62,227 nt of DNA, taken from NCBI GenBank assembly GCA_030697665.1, contig JAUYPJ010000144.1, positions 1 to 62,227 on the forward strand. Reading direction: 5' to 3'. Source of the DNA: Candidatus Omnitrophota bacterium (lineage in GTDB: Bacteria > Omnitrophota > Gorgyraeia > Aquiviventales > Aquiviventaceae). This document shows positions 27,633 to 35,473 of the stretch, piece after piece (within the stretch, counting starts at the first letter, position 1; each line of letters starts with the position of its first letter). The translations under genes and the position numbers were made by a program. Under the pieces are notes generated by a model. It had not been told where the DNA came from and made no database searches. It saw only the letters and a list, made by a program, of their open reading frames with translations.

Positions 27633-29357
27633 ATGAAACGACAACGGACACCGCTCGAGCGGATGCGCCTCTTTTTTGAGGTGCACTGGATCAAGATCGC
27701 GATTGTGGTCGCGGTGATCGCCTCCATTCTGTGGCCGGTGCTCGCGCTGATGAGCATCGACTCCTACCAGCGGACCTACCTGATGGTCATCATGTCGATG
27801 ACGCCGATCCAGTCGATCCTCTATGCCGGCATTTTTATCCTCATGCTCCACTGGCTCCACTACGGCGGGGGCAGCTTCAGCAAGCTCTCCAAGAGCCGGA
27901 TCAAGAGCCACAACGTCAACGTCCGCTGGGACGAGGTGATCGGCATGGAGGAAGCCAAGCAGGAGGCGGGGGAAGTGGTCGATCTGCTGAAAGACCATGC
28001 CAAAGTGACGCAGATCGGCGGCAAAGTCCTGCGCGGCGTGCTGCTCTGCGGGCCTCCGGGGTGCGGCAAGACCTACCTCGCCAAGGCCATCGCGACCGAG
28101 TCCGGGTTGCCGTTTCTGTCGATCTCTGGCTCTGAGTTCATCGAGATCTTCGTGGGCACCGGCCCGGCCCGCGTCCGGAAGATCTTCAAGCAGGCGCGCC
28201 AACTGGCCCACATCGAGGGAGGGTGCATCATCTTCATCGACGAGCTCGATGCGGTCGGGACCTCCCGCGGCGCCGACCTGGGCTTCGGCGCGCAGACCGA
28301 GCGGAACAACACCGTCAACGAACTGCTGGTCCAGATGGACGGGCTGGAGAGCGCCCAGTTCAACATCGTCGTCATCGGGGCCACGAACGCCAGCGAGTCG
28401 GTGTTGGATCCGGCGCTGCTGCGTCCCGGACGGCTCGACCGGAAGATCTACGTGGACCGCCCCGGGCTGGACGACCGCCATAAGCTGTTCGCCTTCTATC
28501 TCGCCAAGGTGAAGGCGGAGCCGGGCATCGACGTGGCGCGCCTGGCCCGTCGGGCCGTCTGGAAATCGCCCGCGGACATTGAGAGCATCGTCAAGGAAGC
28601 GGCCCTGATCGCGGCCAGGAACAAGCATCCGCTCATCGCCTTCAAGGACCTGTCGGAAGGGCTGGAGCGCATTGAGCTCGGGTTCAAACGGCGCCGGAAG
28701 ATGAACGAGGAGGAGCGGCGGCGGATCGCCTACCACGAAGCGGGCCATGTCGTCGTCACCTACCTGCTGCATCCCACCGACGACGTGTTCAAGGCCTCGA
28801 TCATCTCGCGGCGCGATGCGTTGGGCGTCGTGTACCACCAGCCGCGCGAGGAGCTGTTCACCTCCAGCCGGGACCGCATCCTCGCCAACATCAAGGCGGC
28901 CCTGGGCGGCTACGTCGCGGAGAAGCTCAAGTGCGCTTCCACGTCGGACGGGGTCGCCGCGGATTTCCACAACGCGATCACCCAGGCCCACACCATGGTC
29001 TGGCGCCTCGGGATGGGCACCAACGGCTTCATCGGGGATTACGAAGCGCTGCTGAGCTCCTGGGCGTTTCGCGGCGCCGGGGCCGGGGATCGTCTCTCGG
29101 ACCAGACCAAGAATCGCCTGAATCAGGAGACGCAGCTGATCCTGTCGCAGTGCGTGAAGGACGTGGAGGATCTCCTGCGCGCCGAGGACGTGCTGCTGGA
29201 GCGGTTTGCGAACGAGCTCCTCCAGAAGGAGGAGCTGGAGTACGACGACATCGAGGCGACGTTCAAGGAATACGGCAGGCAGCGCATCCCGTCCCCGACG
29301 GCTCCGGCATCCACGTCGGGTTCCACCCCGTCATCCCCGCCCGTCCCCCCGTCGTAA
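27633..29357 (+). CDS. FtsH-like membrane AAA zinc protease
   Basis: The 574-residue protein has two membrane helices (about 22-40 and 52-76) joined by only about a dozen residues, so the periplasmic domain of classical FtsH is missing. The AAA module has Walker A GPPGCGKT (~140), Walker B IIFIDELDAVG (~200) and the arginine-finger region RPGRLDRKI. The protease domain has HEAGH (~368) and a third metal ligand region in STSDGVAADFHNAI. The tail is Ser/Pro rich. It probably degrades membrane or cytosolic proteins; since it is shorter than FtsH (~640), it may be a second specialised paralogue. Confidence 0.88.
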   Translation: MKRQRTPLERMRLFFEVHWIKIAIVVAVIASILWPVLALMSIDSYQRTYLMVIMSMTPIQSILYAGIFILMLHWLHYGGGSFSKLSKSRIKSHNVNVRWDEVIGMEEAKQEAGEVVDLLKDHAKVTQIGGKVLRGVLLCGPPGCGKTYLAKAIATESGLPFLSISGSEFIEIFVGTGPARVRKIFKQARQLAHIEGGCIIFIDELDAVGTSRGADLGFGAQTERNNTVNELLVQMDGLESAQFNIVVIGATNASESVLDPALLRPGRLDRKIYVDRPGLDDRHKLFAFYLAKVKAEPGIDVARLARRAVWKSPADIESIVKEAALIAARNKHPLIAFKDLSEGLERIELGFKRRRKMNEEERRRIAYHEAGHVVVTYLLHPTDDVFKASIISRRDALGVVYHQPREELFTSSRDRILANIKAALGGYVAEKLKCASTSDGVAADFHNAITQAHTMVWRLGMGTNGFIGDYEALLSSWAFRGAGAGDRLSDQTKNRLNQETQLILSQCVKDVEDLLRAEDVLLERFANELLQKEELEYDDIEATFKEYGRQRIPSPTAPASTSGSTPSSPPVPPS

Positions 29358-29370
29358 GGAGCCAGTCCCC

Positions 29371-30210
29371 ATGCGATCCCCGCGAGATCCCCTGAGAGGG
29401 TTGGTGGGGCTGCTGCTGTGCGCGGGACTCGGCGGCGGCTGCAACAGCCAGCCGACGTACCCCAAGGAGCGGCTGGCTGAATCGCTCCAGCGCCTGCTGA
29501 CCCAGGAGCACCTCAACGCGTCCGTCCGATTCGTCGAGCACACCGTGGCGGTGCAGTACGAATATCCCGGCGCGCTCATCCAGATCGACGCCCATCAGTT
29601 CGGCGTGGGACCGGCGTTCGACGAGGCCATCCGAAAAGTGCTCTTCCCCCTGCACCGGGTCCTGCTGAGCAGCGATGCGCCGGTGGACTTCTACGTCCTG
29701 TTGATGTCGGATCCCAAGTTCCCCGGCGCCTACCTGACGATGGTGCGCTATCTCGACGACGTGCGACGCGCCAACGCGAACATGCTCGACACGCCGGAGA
29801 TGTTCGCCAGGACGCTCTTCGAGCTCAACCTGGTCGACTCGCGGCCGCTCACGCTGGACCAGTACCTCCCGCGGGATATCCTCATGGAGGAGTTCCTGAG
29901 CTGGCAGCTCGCCCGGCGGATTCAGGCCAAGCTCACCGAGGAGCTGTATGCCGCCGGGGTGGCGGAGGTGGGGCGCTGCGCGGGGGAATTTCGCAACAAG
30001 GAATTCGTCTTCACGCTGAACGTGACGCCGCCCTCCGGCACGGCGTTCGACGATGCCACGATCCGGCGGATCTTCGAGACCTCAACGAATCAAATCGCAC
30101 AGGTGCTCTCCAGCTATCGGTTCCACTCCTTCGACGCCATCCGGCTCATCCACCCTTCGACCGGCCGCCACCTCGTCCTGCCGAAGGCCCGCCTCGACGT
30201 CTTCCGCTAA
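29371..30210 (+). CDS. Lipoprotein of unknown function downstream of the FtsH-like gene
   Basis: The 279-residue protein has a signal peptide and lipobox-like LGGGCNSQP, followed by a soluble domain with blocks SVRFVEHTVAVQYEYPGALI, DAPVDFYVLLMSDPKFPGAYLTMVRY and DILMEEFLSWQLARRIQAKL. The AAGGAG ribosome site precedes the ATG at 29371, and the gene is 13 bases after the protease, so the two are co-transcribed. I do not recognise the family; it may be an envelope partner or substrate adaptor of the protease. Confidence 0.75.
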   Translation: MRSPRDPLRGLVGLLLCAGLGGGCNSQPTYPKERLAESLQRLLTQEHLNASVRFVEHTVAVQYEYPGALIQIDAHQFGVGPAFDEAIRKVLFPLHRVLLSSDAPVDFYVLLMSDPKFPGAYLTMVRYLDDVRRANANMLDTPEMFARTLFELNLVDSRPLTLDQYLPRDILMEEFLSWQLARRIQAKLTEELYAAGVAEVGRCAGEFRNKEFVFTLNVTPPSGTAFDDATIRRIFETSTNQIAQVLSSYRFHSFDAIRLIHPSTGRHLVLPKARLDVFR

Positions 30211-30217
30211 ACGCTGA

Positions 30218-30844
30218 TCAGCGCTTCTCAGCGATTTTCACAGATCTCCCCATCACTTTGACCCGGCCAGCAAGGACTAATCGAATCGCCTCCGGGTAGA
30301 GCCGGTGCTCGACCCGATGCAGCCGCGCCAGAAGCTGCGAGGGGCTCTCCCCGGGCATCACGGTGACTGTCTCCTGGAGGAGGATGGGACCGTGGTCGAC
30401 CTCCTCATCGACGAAATGGACCGTCACGCCGGTCACCTTCACGCCCCAGGCCAGCGCATCCCTGATGGCGCGCGCTCCAGGAAATGCGGGTAAGAGCGCC
30501 GGATGGATGTTGAGGATCCGCCTGGGGTAGTGCCGGACGAACGCCGGCGAGAGGAGGCGCATGAATCCGGCCAGGCAGACCAGCCGAACGCGGCGCGCAT
30601 CGAGCAGGCTGATGAGGGCGCGCTCGTAGCGGGCCTTCGTGGGGAAGCGCGCCGGATCGACGAAGCGGGCCTCCGCTCCGGCCCGCGATGCCCGGAGGAG
30701 CGCGCGCGCCTGGGCACGATCGCTGATGACAACGGCCACCCGCGCGCGCAGTCGTCCCTCGTGGATGGCCGTGAGGATCGCCTGGAGGTTTGTGCCCTCA
30801 CCCGAGCAGAGGACGGCAATCGCCGGCAACCGCCGTGCGATCAT
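30218..30844 (-). CDS. purN: Phosphoribosylglycinamide formyltransferase
   Basis: The 208-residue protein transfers the formyl group of 10-formyl-THF to GAR in purine synthesis. It has the phosphate loop VLCSGEGTNLQAIL, FMRLLSPAFV, the catalytic Asn/His in LNIHPALLPAFPGARAI and the catalytic Asp in VHFVDEEVDHGPILLQ. It is convergent with the lipoprotein gene (seven bases between stops) and sits 15 bases after trxA. Confidence 0.94.
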   Translation of the reverse strand: MIARRLPAIAVLCSGEGTNLQAILTAIHEGRLRARVAVVISDRAQARALLRASRAGAEARFVDPARFPTKARYERALISLLDARRVRLVCLAGFMRLLSPAFVRHYPRRILNIHPALLPAFPGARAIRDALAWGVKVTGVTVHFVDEEVDHGPILLQETVTVMPGESPSQLLARLHRVEHRLYPEAIRLVLAGRVKVMGRSVKIAEKR

Positions 30845-30859
30845 GTGTGTCAGGAAGTG

Positions 30860-31189
30860 TTAGGTGAGTGCTTTCTCGATGCGACGCACGAGCTCTTCCT
30901 TGGGGACGACCCCCACGATCCGGTCGACCTCCTTGCCCCCCTTGAAGAGCAGCAGCGTCGGGATGTTCATGATCCGGAACTGCGCGGCCACCTGCGGATG
31001 CTCATCCACGTTGAGCTTGCCCATCTTCACCTTGCCGGTGTAGGTCGCGGCAAGCTCCTCGACGACCGGCGCGATCATCCGGCAGGGCCCGCACCAGGCC
31101 GCCCACAAATCCACCAGCACCGGGGTGCCGGCCTGCAGGACCTCCTGCTCAAAATTGCTCTCGGTGACTTCCAACACGGTACCGACCAT
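30860..31189 (-). CDS. trxA: Thioredoxin
   Basis: The 109-residue protein has active-site WCGPC in LWAAWCGPCRMIAPVVEEL, the cis-Pro region RIMNIPTLLLFKGG and no signal peptide. It reduces cytosolic disulfides. It lies between lpxD and purN on the same strand, with 18 bases to lpxD. Confidence 0.96.
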   Translation of the reverse strand: MVGTVLEVTESNFEQEVLQAGTPVLVDLWAAWCGPCRMIAPVVEELAATYTGKVKMGKLNVDEHPQVAAQFRIMNIPTLLLFKGGKEVDRIVGVVPKEELVRRIEKALT

Positions 31190-31207
31190 GACTCACCCCT
31201 CCTCCGC

Positions 31208-32287
31208 CTACGTCCGCGGCTGCTGTGTCTGTCCTCGTGTGTTCGCGTGGGCCAGCTCCTCGATCCGCCGTTCCAGGCGCCTGACCTTTCCCAGAACGGA
31301 CGCCATGGTCCTCAACACGAGCGGCAGCCGGTTCAGGGCGGCTAAGGAGCGCTTGGTCTCTCGAATCGGACGAGCCGGGTAGCCCCACACCACCTCGCCG
31401 GCCTTGATCGGTTTGCTCACGACGCTGGCGGCCCCCACCTGCGCCCGCTCCCCGATGGTCATATGATCCACCACCCCGACCTTGCCCCCCATGACGGCAT
31501 AGTCGCCGATCGTCACGCTCCCGGATAAGCCGACCTGACCGGCCATGATGACGTGCCGTCCGATGCGGTCGTTATGGGCGATCTGGACGAGGTTGTCGAT
31601 CTTCGTGCCCTGCTTGATGATGGTGGAGCCGATGGTCGCGCGGTCGACGCACACGTTGCACCCGATCTCGACGTCATCCTCGATGACGACGTTGCCCACC
31701 TGGGGGACTTTGACATGGACCCCTTCATGAAAGACGTACCCGAAGCCGTCGCCGCCGATCACGCTGCCCGCATGGAGCTGCACTCGATTCCCGATGCGGG
31801 TCTGGCGATAGATCACGACGTTGGGATCGACCACGCACCCTTCGCCGAGACTCGTGCCGTCGCCGATGGACACCCCGGAGGCGATTCTCGTCCCTCGACC
31901 CATCACCACCTCGTCTCCGATCACCGCGTTCGCTCCGATGGACACCCCCTCGGCCAACTGCGCGTTCTTCCCCACGAGAGCCGTCGCGTGGATGCCCGTG
32001 ACCGATGGGACGGGAGGATGGAAGAGTTCTAGGAGGAGGGTGAAGGCGAGCTTGGGGTGCGGCACCCGAATGCCTGGCCGCCCCTGGAGATCGCGGACGT
32101 TCTTCGAGACGATGATGGCTCCCGCCTGGCTGGCCAAGGCCTGCGCCAGGCGTTTGGGGTCCTCGGCAAATGTCAGCTCATCGTTCCGGGCGCGCTCAGA
32201 ATCGTTCAGGCCCCTGATGAGGGTTGCCCCCTCTCCCACCAACTCCCCATGCAGGTACTCACAGAGCGCGGCCAGCGTCTGCTCCAT
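31208..32287 (-). CDS. lpxD: UDP-3-O-acylglucosamine N-acyltransferase
   Basis: The 359-residue protein catalyses the third step of lipid A synthesis. It has the N-terminal uridine-binding domain (TLIRGLNDSERARNDELTFAEDPK), then a left-handed beta-helix of hexapeptide repeats (ALVGKNAQLAEGVSIGANAVIGDEV onward) with the catalytic His in QIAHNDRIGRHVIMAGQ, and a C-terminal helix. Its presence shows that the organism makes lipopolysaccharide. Confidence 0.95.
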   Translation of the reverse strand: MEQTLAALCEYLHGELVGEGATLIRGLNDSERARNDELTFAEDPKRLAQALASQAGAIIVSKNVRDLQGRPGIRVPHPKLAFTLLLELFHPPVPSVTGIHATALVGKNAQLAEGVSIGANAVIGDEVVMGRGTRIASGVSIGDGTSLGEGCVVDPNVVIYRQTRIGNRVQLHAGSVIGGDGFGYVFHEGVHVKVPQVGNVVIEDDVEIGCNVCVDRATIGSTIIKQGTKIDNLVQIAHNDRIGRHVIMAGQVGLSGSVTIGDYAVMGGKVGVVDHMTIGERAQVGAASVVSKPIKAGEVVWGYPARPIRETKRSLAALNRLPLVLRTMASVLGKVRRLERRIEELAHANTRGQTQQPRT

Positions 32288-32535
32288 GCACGAAGTCTCC
32301 TTTCAGCTCAATGCCGAACCTCCGTATTATACCGCATGTTGGCTTGATCCGTCTGTACCCCGTGGAGCTAGGGGGTAGTGGCCAAGGTTTATATTACCCT
32401 CTCTTTTACCCTCTTTTATGGGTAGTACCCTTTCTGCGCCATGGAGCTCCCGGGCCTCGAGCGGTACGAGTTGCTCGGGAGGGGGAAAGACTTGGCTCAA
32501 GGAAGCTGCCATGTGGTTCTGTAACGGAAAATTTC

Positions 32536-32979
32536 TTACTCGAACTCGAGCCAGGCTTCCTTGCGTGGATATGATAGGTGGGCGGTGGCTTTTTCCAAGC
32601 AGTCCTGAAAACCCAAGATGAGTGGAACTTCAGTAGTCTGTGCGAGGAAGGCTCTGACTGTCAGACGTTGCCGGTGGCCTTGTTGGTCGAGGAGCGTCAT
32701 CGCAAGGATGCCCACGCGAGCGGGCACCGCACATTCCTTGCGGGCGAGCAAGCCGCCAATCCGTGTCGTTTCAAACTGCTGGGTTCGCACCCGCTCCCAC
32801 AAATCGGAGGGGATCAGGCACAGCGGGGCGCCGGTATCGACAATGGCGGGCTGAATGAACAAGTCCTTGGCAGGCGTCTCAAACTGGACGTTGCAGAGGA
32901 GGCGAATGTGGGCGATGCCACGATGGAGGAACTCGACATCGGGCAGACGGTGGAAGGTCAGCCCGATCCTAGTAGACAT
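32536..32979 (-). CDS. Retropepsin-like aspartic protease domain protein
   Basis: The 147-residue protein has the aspartic protease motif AIVDTGAPLCLIP near residues 46-58 and a second hydrophobic block VPLILGFQDCLEKATAHLSY, typical of bacterial retropepsin-like folds that dimerise. Its start overlaps the end of the DUF5678-type gene by 11 bases. Pairs of a DUF5678 protein and a retropepsin-like protein recur in many bacteria and resemble toxin-antitoxin modules in size and arrangement; activity is not established. Nothing else is seen in the gap 32288-32535. Confidence 0.75.
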   Translation of the reverse strand: MSTRIGLTFHRLPDVEFLHRGIAHIRLLCNVQFETPAKDLFIQPAIVDTGAPLCLIPSDLWERVRTQQFETTRIGGLLARKECAVPARVGILAMTLLDQQGHRQRLTVRAFLAQTTEVPLILGFQDCLEKATAHLSYPRKEAWLEFE

Positions 32980-33217
32980 GCCGGCCGGTTTCGACAAAGA
33001 CGACAGCGATGGGCAGCTGCCGTCCCGTCTTGGCCCGGGCCTGCTCCTGAGCCTTGACCGAGCTTTTTGAGGCGGCGACAACCCGCCGGTTCACCACCGC
33101 AACCCAGCGATCCCGGTAGCGTTTGACCAAGTCGGGGTAGTGGTCAAAAGCCCACCGCTGGTCCTGCCAATAGCGCTTGGGAATCGGCTGGCTGGCGCTT
33201 TCTGCTGTTGGAGACAT
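32969..33217 (-). CDS. DUF5678-like protein
   Basis: The 82-residue protein has the block FDHYPDLVKRYRDRWVAVVNRRVVAASKS, which matches DUF5678 (a tyrosine/valine-rich strand pair), followed by a basic helix and RQLPIAVVFVETGRHVY. GGAGGTG precedes the ATG at 33217 at an ideal distance, overriding the earlier in-frame start. It is translationally linked to the retropepsin-like gene. Confidence 0.7.
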   Translation of the reverse strand: MSPTAESASQPIPKRYWQDQRWAFDHYPDLVKRYRDRWVAVVNRRVVAASKSSVKAQEQARAKTGRQLPIAVVFVETGRHVY

Positions 33218-33289
33218 TGGTTCACCTCCGTCGCTGATGAGAATAGCACACACCCCCCTTAGAGGCAAGGGGTAACAACCTCCTCATTT

Positions 33290-33656
33290 GATTCGGTTCG
33301 ATTCGGTTCCCCCGGTCGCCTGATTCGGTCTTCATTCGGTTCGATTCGGTTCCAAGCCATTCACGTGCCGCCCGGATTTTATGCTCAGACCAACCTGCCA
33401 CCCTCCGAGGCTTCGTCAGCCGTCTAGGATGCGGTTATCCCTGCTGGCAAGTACGCCCTTTCCACGATGATTCGGCATTCCCACGCTGATTCGGTATCGC
33501 TTGGTGTCGGGATTCGGTATTGATTCGGCATAACCGAGTAGATGCTGAGCATAGAATTTAAGCACAGGACCTGCGTCGTCTCCCAGTCATCCAAGACCCT
33601 GGTCCAGAAGCTCTATTCGATTCAGACACCCTTATAGCTATAGGTGCGACCGAATC
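33290..33656. repeat. GATTCGG iteron-like repeat field
   Basis: GATTCGG occurs at 33290, 33300, 33322, 33343, 33469, 33488, 33511 and 33522 (plus CATTCGG at 33333), all in one orientation, with an inverted copy CCGAATC at 33650. The larger unit GATTCGGTTC is tandem at 33290-33309. No gene is recognised in 33218-34052; the field lies upstream of the DUF5678/retropepsin pair and before tRNA-Thr. Confidence 0.85.
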
Positions 33657-33729
33657 GAATTGAGGGAGGCGGGAGAACTCGTGGGGTGCTGTGACCGTTC
33701 AATGCAGACGCTGTTCGTGCCGAAAGAAC

Positions 33730-33862
33730 AAGCCGGTGAGCCGTTCGCCTTCGGCTCTCCCGGCACTTCCTCGCCGACCCACTCATGGGTACCCCGGCTC
33801 GGTCGGAGGCCGGAACCCTGCCGGTTCCGGCACTCCGCGCCGACCCTGATGGTCGGCGCTTC
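33730..33862. repeat. Cluster of perfect hairpins before tRNA-Thr
   Basis: Successive stems include GCCGGAACC-CTGCC-GGTTCCGGC and GCGCCGACC-CTGAT-GGTCGGCGC, preceded by the imperfect GAGCCG/CGGCTC stem. This is REP-like; no coding potential was accepted here. Confidence 0.7.
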
Positions 33863-33890
33863 GGAATCGAACCTCTAATTGTACGAGATG

Positions 33891-34038
33891 AAAGCCGGTG
33901 AGAGGAATCGGTGCCTCCGCTCGCCTGCGGCTCGCTCCGGTCACCACCCGCCGCTCCTAAGGAATGTCGGTCCTCCTATTCGTCGGACCGGCGTGCATCA
34001 ACAGAAGTCGCGGCTCCCCTCGATTCCTCTCACCGGCT
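33891..34038. repeat. Palindromic element whose ends copy the tRNA-Thr 3' end
   Basis: The left end AAAGCCGGTGAGAGGAATCG (33891-33910) is identical to the start of the tRNA-Thr region at 34051-34070. The right end CGATTCCTCTCACCGGCT (34021-34038) is the same sequence inverted. The tRNA 3' end therefore occurs three times within 180 bp and forms the terminal inverted repeats of a ~146-bp element. Confidence 0.8.
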
Positions 34039-34052
34039 AGCGGAAAAATAAA

Positions 34053-34124
34053 AGCCGGTGAGAGGAATCGAACCTCCAACCCGCGCTTTACGAAAGCGCT
34101 GCTCTGCCATTGAGCCACACCGGC
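34053..34124 (-). tRNA. tRNA-Thr(CGT)
   Basis: The 72-nt cloverleaf has acceptor GCCGGTG/CACCGGC, anticodon arm GCGCT-TTCGTAA-AGCGC with anticodon CGT and T-arm GAGG-TTCGATT-CCTC. CCA is not encoded. It is followed on its own strand by the T-rich TTTATTTTTCCG and then the palindromic element copying its 3' end. Confidence 0.95.
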
Positions 34125-34141
34125 ATGATTCAAAGAACGGC

Positions 34142-35311
34142 TTACAAGGCGGTCGGCTGGAAGGTCGGCAACGTGACGGCAATGGCGGGACGGGGCAGCC
34201 CGAGGATGACGGTGGTCCCCGCCCCCACCTCGCTGGAGAGCTGGAGCACGCCGCCGTGCAGCTCGATGTAGCGCTTGGCCAGCGTCAACCCGATCCCGGC
34301 CCCTTCATAGGCCCGATTGAGCGCGCGATCCACTTGGTAAAAGGGCGCGAACACCTTCTCATGCTCCTCGGAGGGGATGCCGATGCCGGTATCCTGAATC
34401 CGCACCTGCGCCATCTGCTCCGTGCTGGACACCTGGATGTCCACGCGTCCTTGCTCGTGGTTGAACTTCACCGCGTTGTCGAGCAGGTAGCCCAACGCCG
34501 CCAGGCATCGGCTCCGATCCACCTCCAGCGGGAGCGGCTCGTCAGGCAGTTGGCACGACACGGTGATCGAGCGCGCCGCCGCCTTCGGCATGACCGCGGT
34601 CATCGCCTCCTGCACCAGCGCCTGAAGCGTCACGGGCTGCCGATGCAGGACGACCTGGGAGCCGTGCATCAGATCGATGAGCTGCTGCAGGAGGCGGTGG
34701 AGCCGCTCATAGGCCTGCAGGAGCACCTCCAGCGCGTGTTGCTGCTCGGTATTCAAGGGTCCCAGGGTCCGATCCGCCAGCAGGTAGATCCACTCGCTCA
34801 TGAGGCACAACGGCGTGTTGACCTCGTGGGAGAGGACCGCCAGGAACTGGCTCTTCAGATCGTTGAGTTCCGCGAGACGCCGGTTGAGCTCCTCGAGCTT
34901 GAGCGCCCCTTCGCCCGCGTGGCGGAGCTGCCGCGAGAGGCTGATGCGCTGATGGCACCGGTAGAGGATCGCCTGGATCTGGGCGATGTCGAACGGTTTG
35001 GTGATGAAGTCGCACGCCCCGCACTGCATCGCTTCCACCGCCCCTTCCACCGACGGGTAGGCGGTGATGACGACCACGTTGAGCAGGGGGTCGAGGTGTT
35101 TGAGCTCCCGCAGCAGCTCGATGCCGTCCATCTTCGGCATCTTGATGTCGGTGATCACGACATCCGCGGGCTGTCGCTTGAACTCCGCCAGCGCCTGGAG
35201 TCCGTCTTGGGCGACCCGAACGGCACAGCCCCGCGCGCTGAGAATCTGCTCCAGGAGCTGGCGGATCTTCTCCTCGTCATCCACCACCAGCACATCAAGG
35301 GAGCCTGTCAT
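34142..35311 (-). CDS. Receiver-histidine kinase hybrid
   Basis: The 389-residue soluble protein has an N-terminal receiver domain (VLVVDDEEKIR, phospho-acceptor Asp55 in VVITDIKMPKMDG, TAYPS, TKPF), a coiled linker, a HisKA domain with His162 in FLAVLSHEVNTPL, and a HATPase domain (LLDNAVKFN, IQDTGIGIP, GAGIGLTLAKRYIELHGG). Having the receiver in front and no sensor domain, it probably takes a phosphoryl signal from another kinase. It sits between two tRNA genes; no cognate regulator gene is adjacent. Confidence 0.9.
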   Translation of the reverse strand: MTGSLDVLVVDDEEKIRQLLEQILSARGCAVRVAQDGLQALAEFKRQPADVVITDIKMPKMDGIELLRELKHLDPLLNVVVITAYPSVEGAVEAMQCGACDFITKPFDIAQIQAILYRCHQRISLSRQLRHAGEGALKLEELNRRLAELNDLKSQFLAVLSHEVNTPLCLMSEWIYLLADRTLGPLNTEQQHALEVLLQAYERLHRLLQQLIDLMHGSQVVLHRQPVTLQALVQEAMTAVMPKAAARSITVSCQLPDEPLPLEVDRSRCLAALGYLLDNAVKFNHEQGRVDIQVSSTEQMAQVRIQDTGIGIPSEEHEKVFAPFYQVDRALNRAYEGAGIGLTLAKRYIELHGGVLQLSSEVGAGTTVILGLPRPAIAVTLPTFQPTAL

Positions 35312-35344
35312 CGACAGCCCTCCAACGGCACCTCAGAAGGAAAA

Positions 35345-35420
35345 TGGCGCCGGGACCCAGACTTGCACTGGGGACGCGAGGCTTTTCAGGCCTCCGCTCT
35401 ACTACCTGAGCTATCCCGGC
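35345..35420 (-). tRNA. tRNA-Phe(GAA)
   Basis: Acceptor GCCGGGA/TCCCGGC, D-arm TAGCTCAGGTAGTAGAGC, anticodon arm GAGGC-CTGAAAA-GCCTC with anticodon GAA and T-arm CCCAG-TGCAAGT-CTGGG. The CCA end is encoded, unlike the other two tRNAs in the window. The discriminator base is G, unusual for tRNA-Phe. Confidence 0.93.
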
Positions 35421-35473
35421 AGATGACCATGACTGTGGACGCATTATAGGCTTCGGCTCGACGGGGTGTCAAT

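Noticed and set aside
27582-28991. A 469-codon minus-strand open frame opposite the FtsH-like gene
   Set aside because: Antisense to an intact AAA/HEAGH protease with its own promoter.
32290-32535. Small frame starting MELPGLERYELLG in the lpxD-retropepsin gap
   Set aside because: Twenty-seven codons, no ribosome site and no downstream terminator; likely chance.
33290-33530. Possible CRISPR array in the GATTCGG field
   Set aside because: Units are only 7-10 bp, spacing is irregular (10-126 bp) and there are no spacers of constant length; no cas genes apart from a Cas4-like nuclease fold 4 kb away.
33660-33878. A 72-codon open frame in the hairpin cluster before tRNA-Thr
   Set aside because: It is translated palindromic DNA without a ribosome site or conserved pattern.
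33850-33890. Second tRNA gene suggested by GGAATCGAACCTC near 33863
   Set aside because: The T-arm does not pair and no acceptor or anticodon arm can be drawn; it is a partial copy of the tRNA-Thr T-arm.
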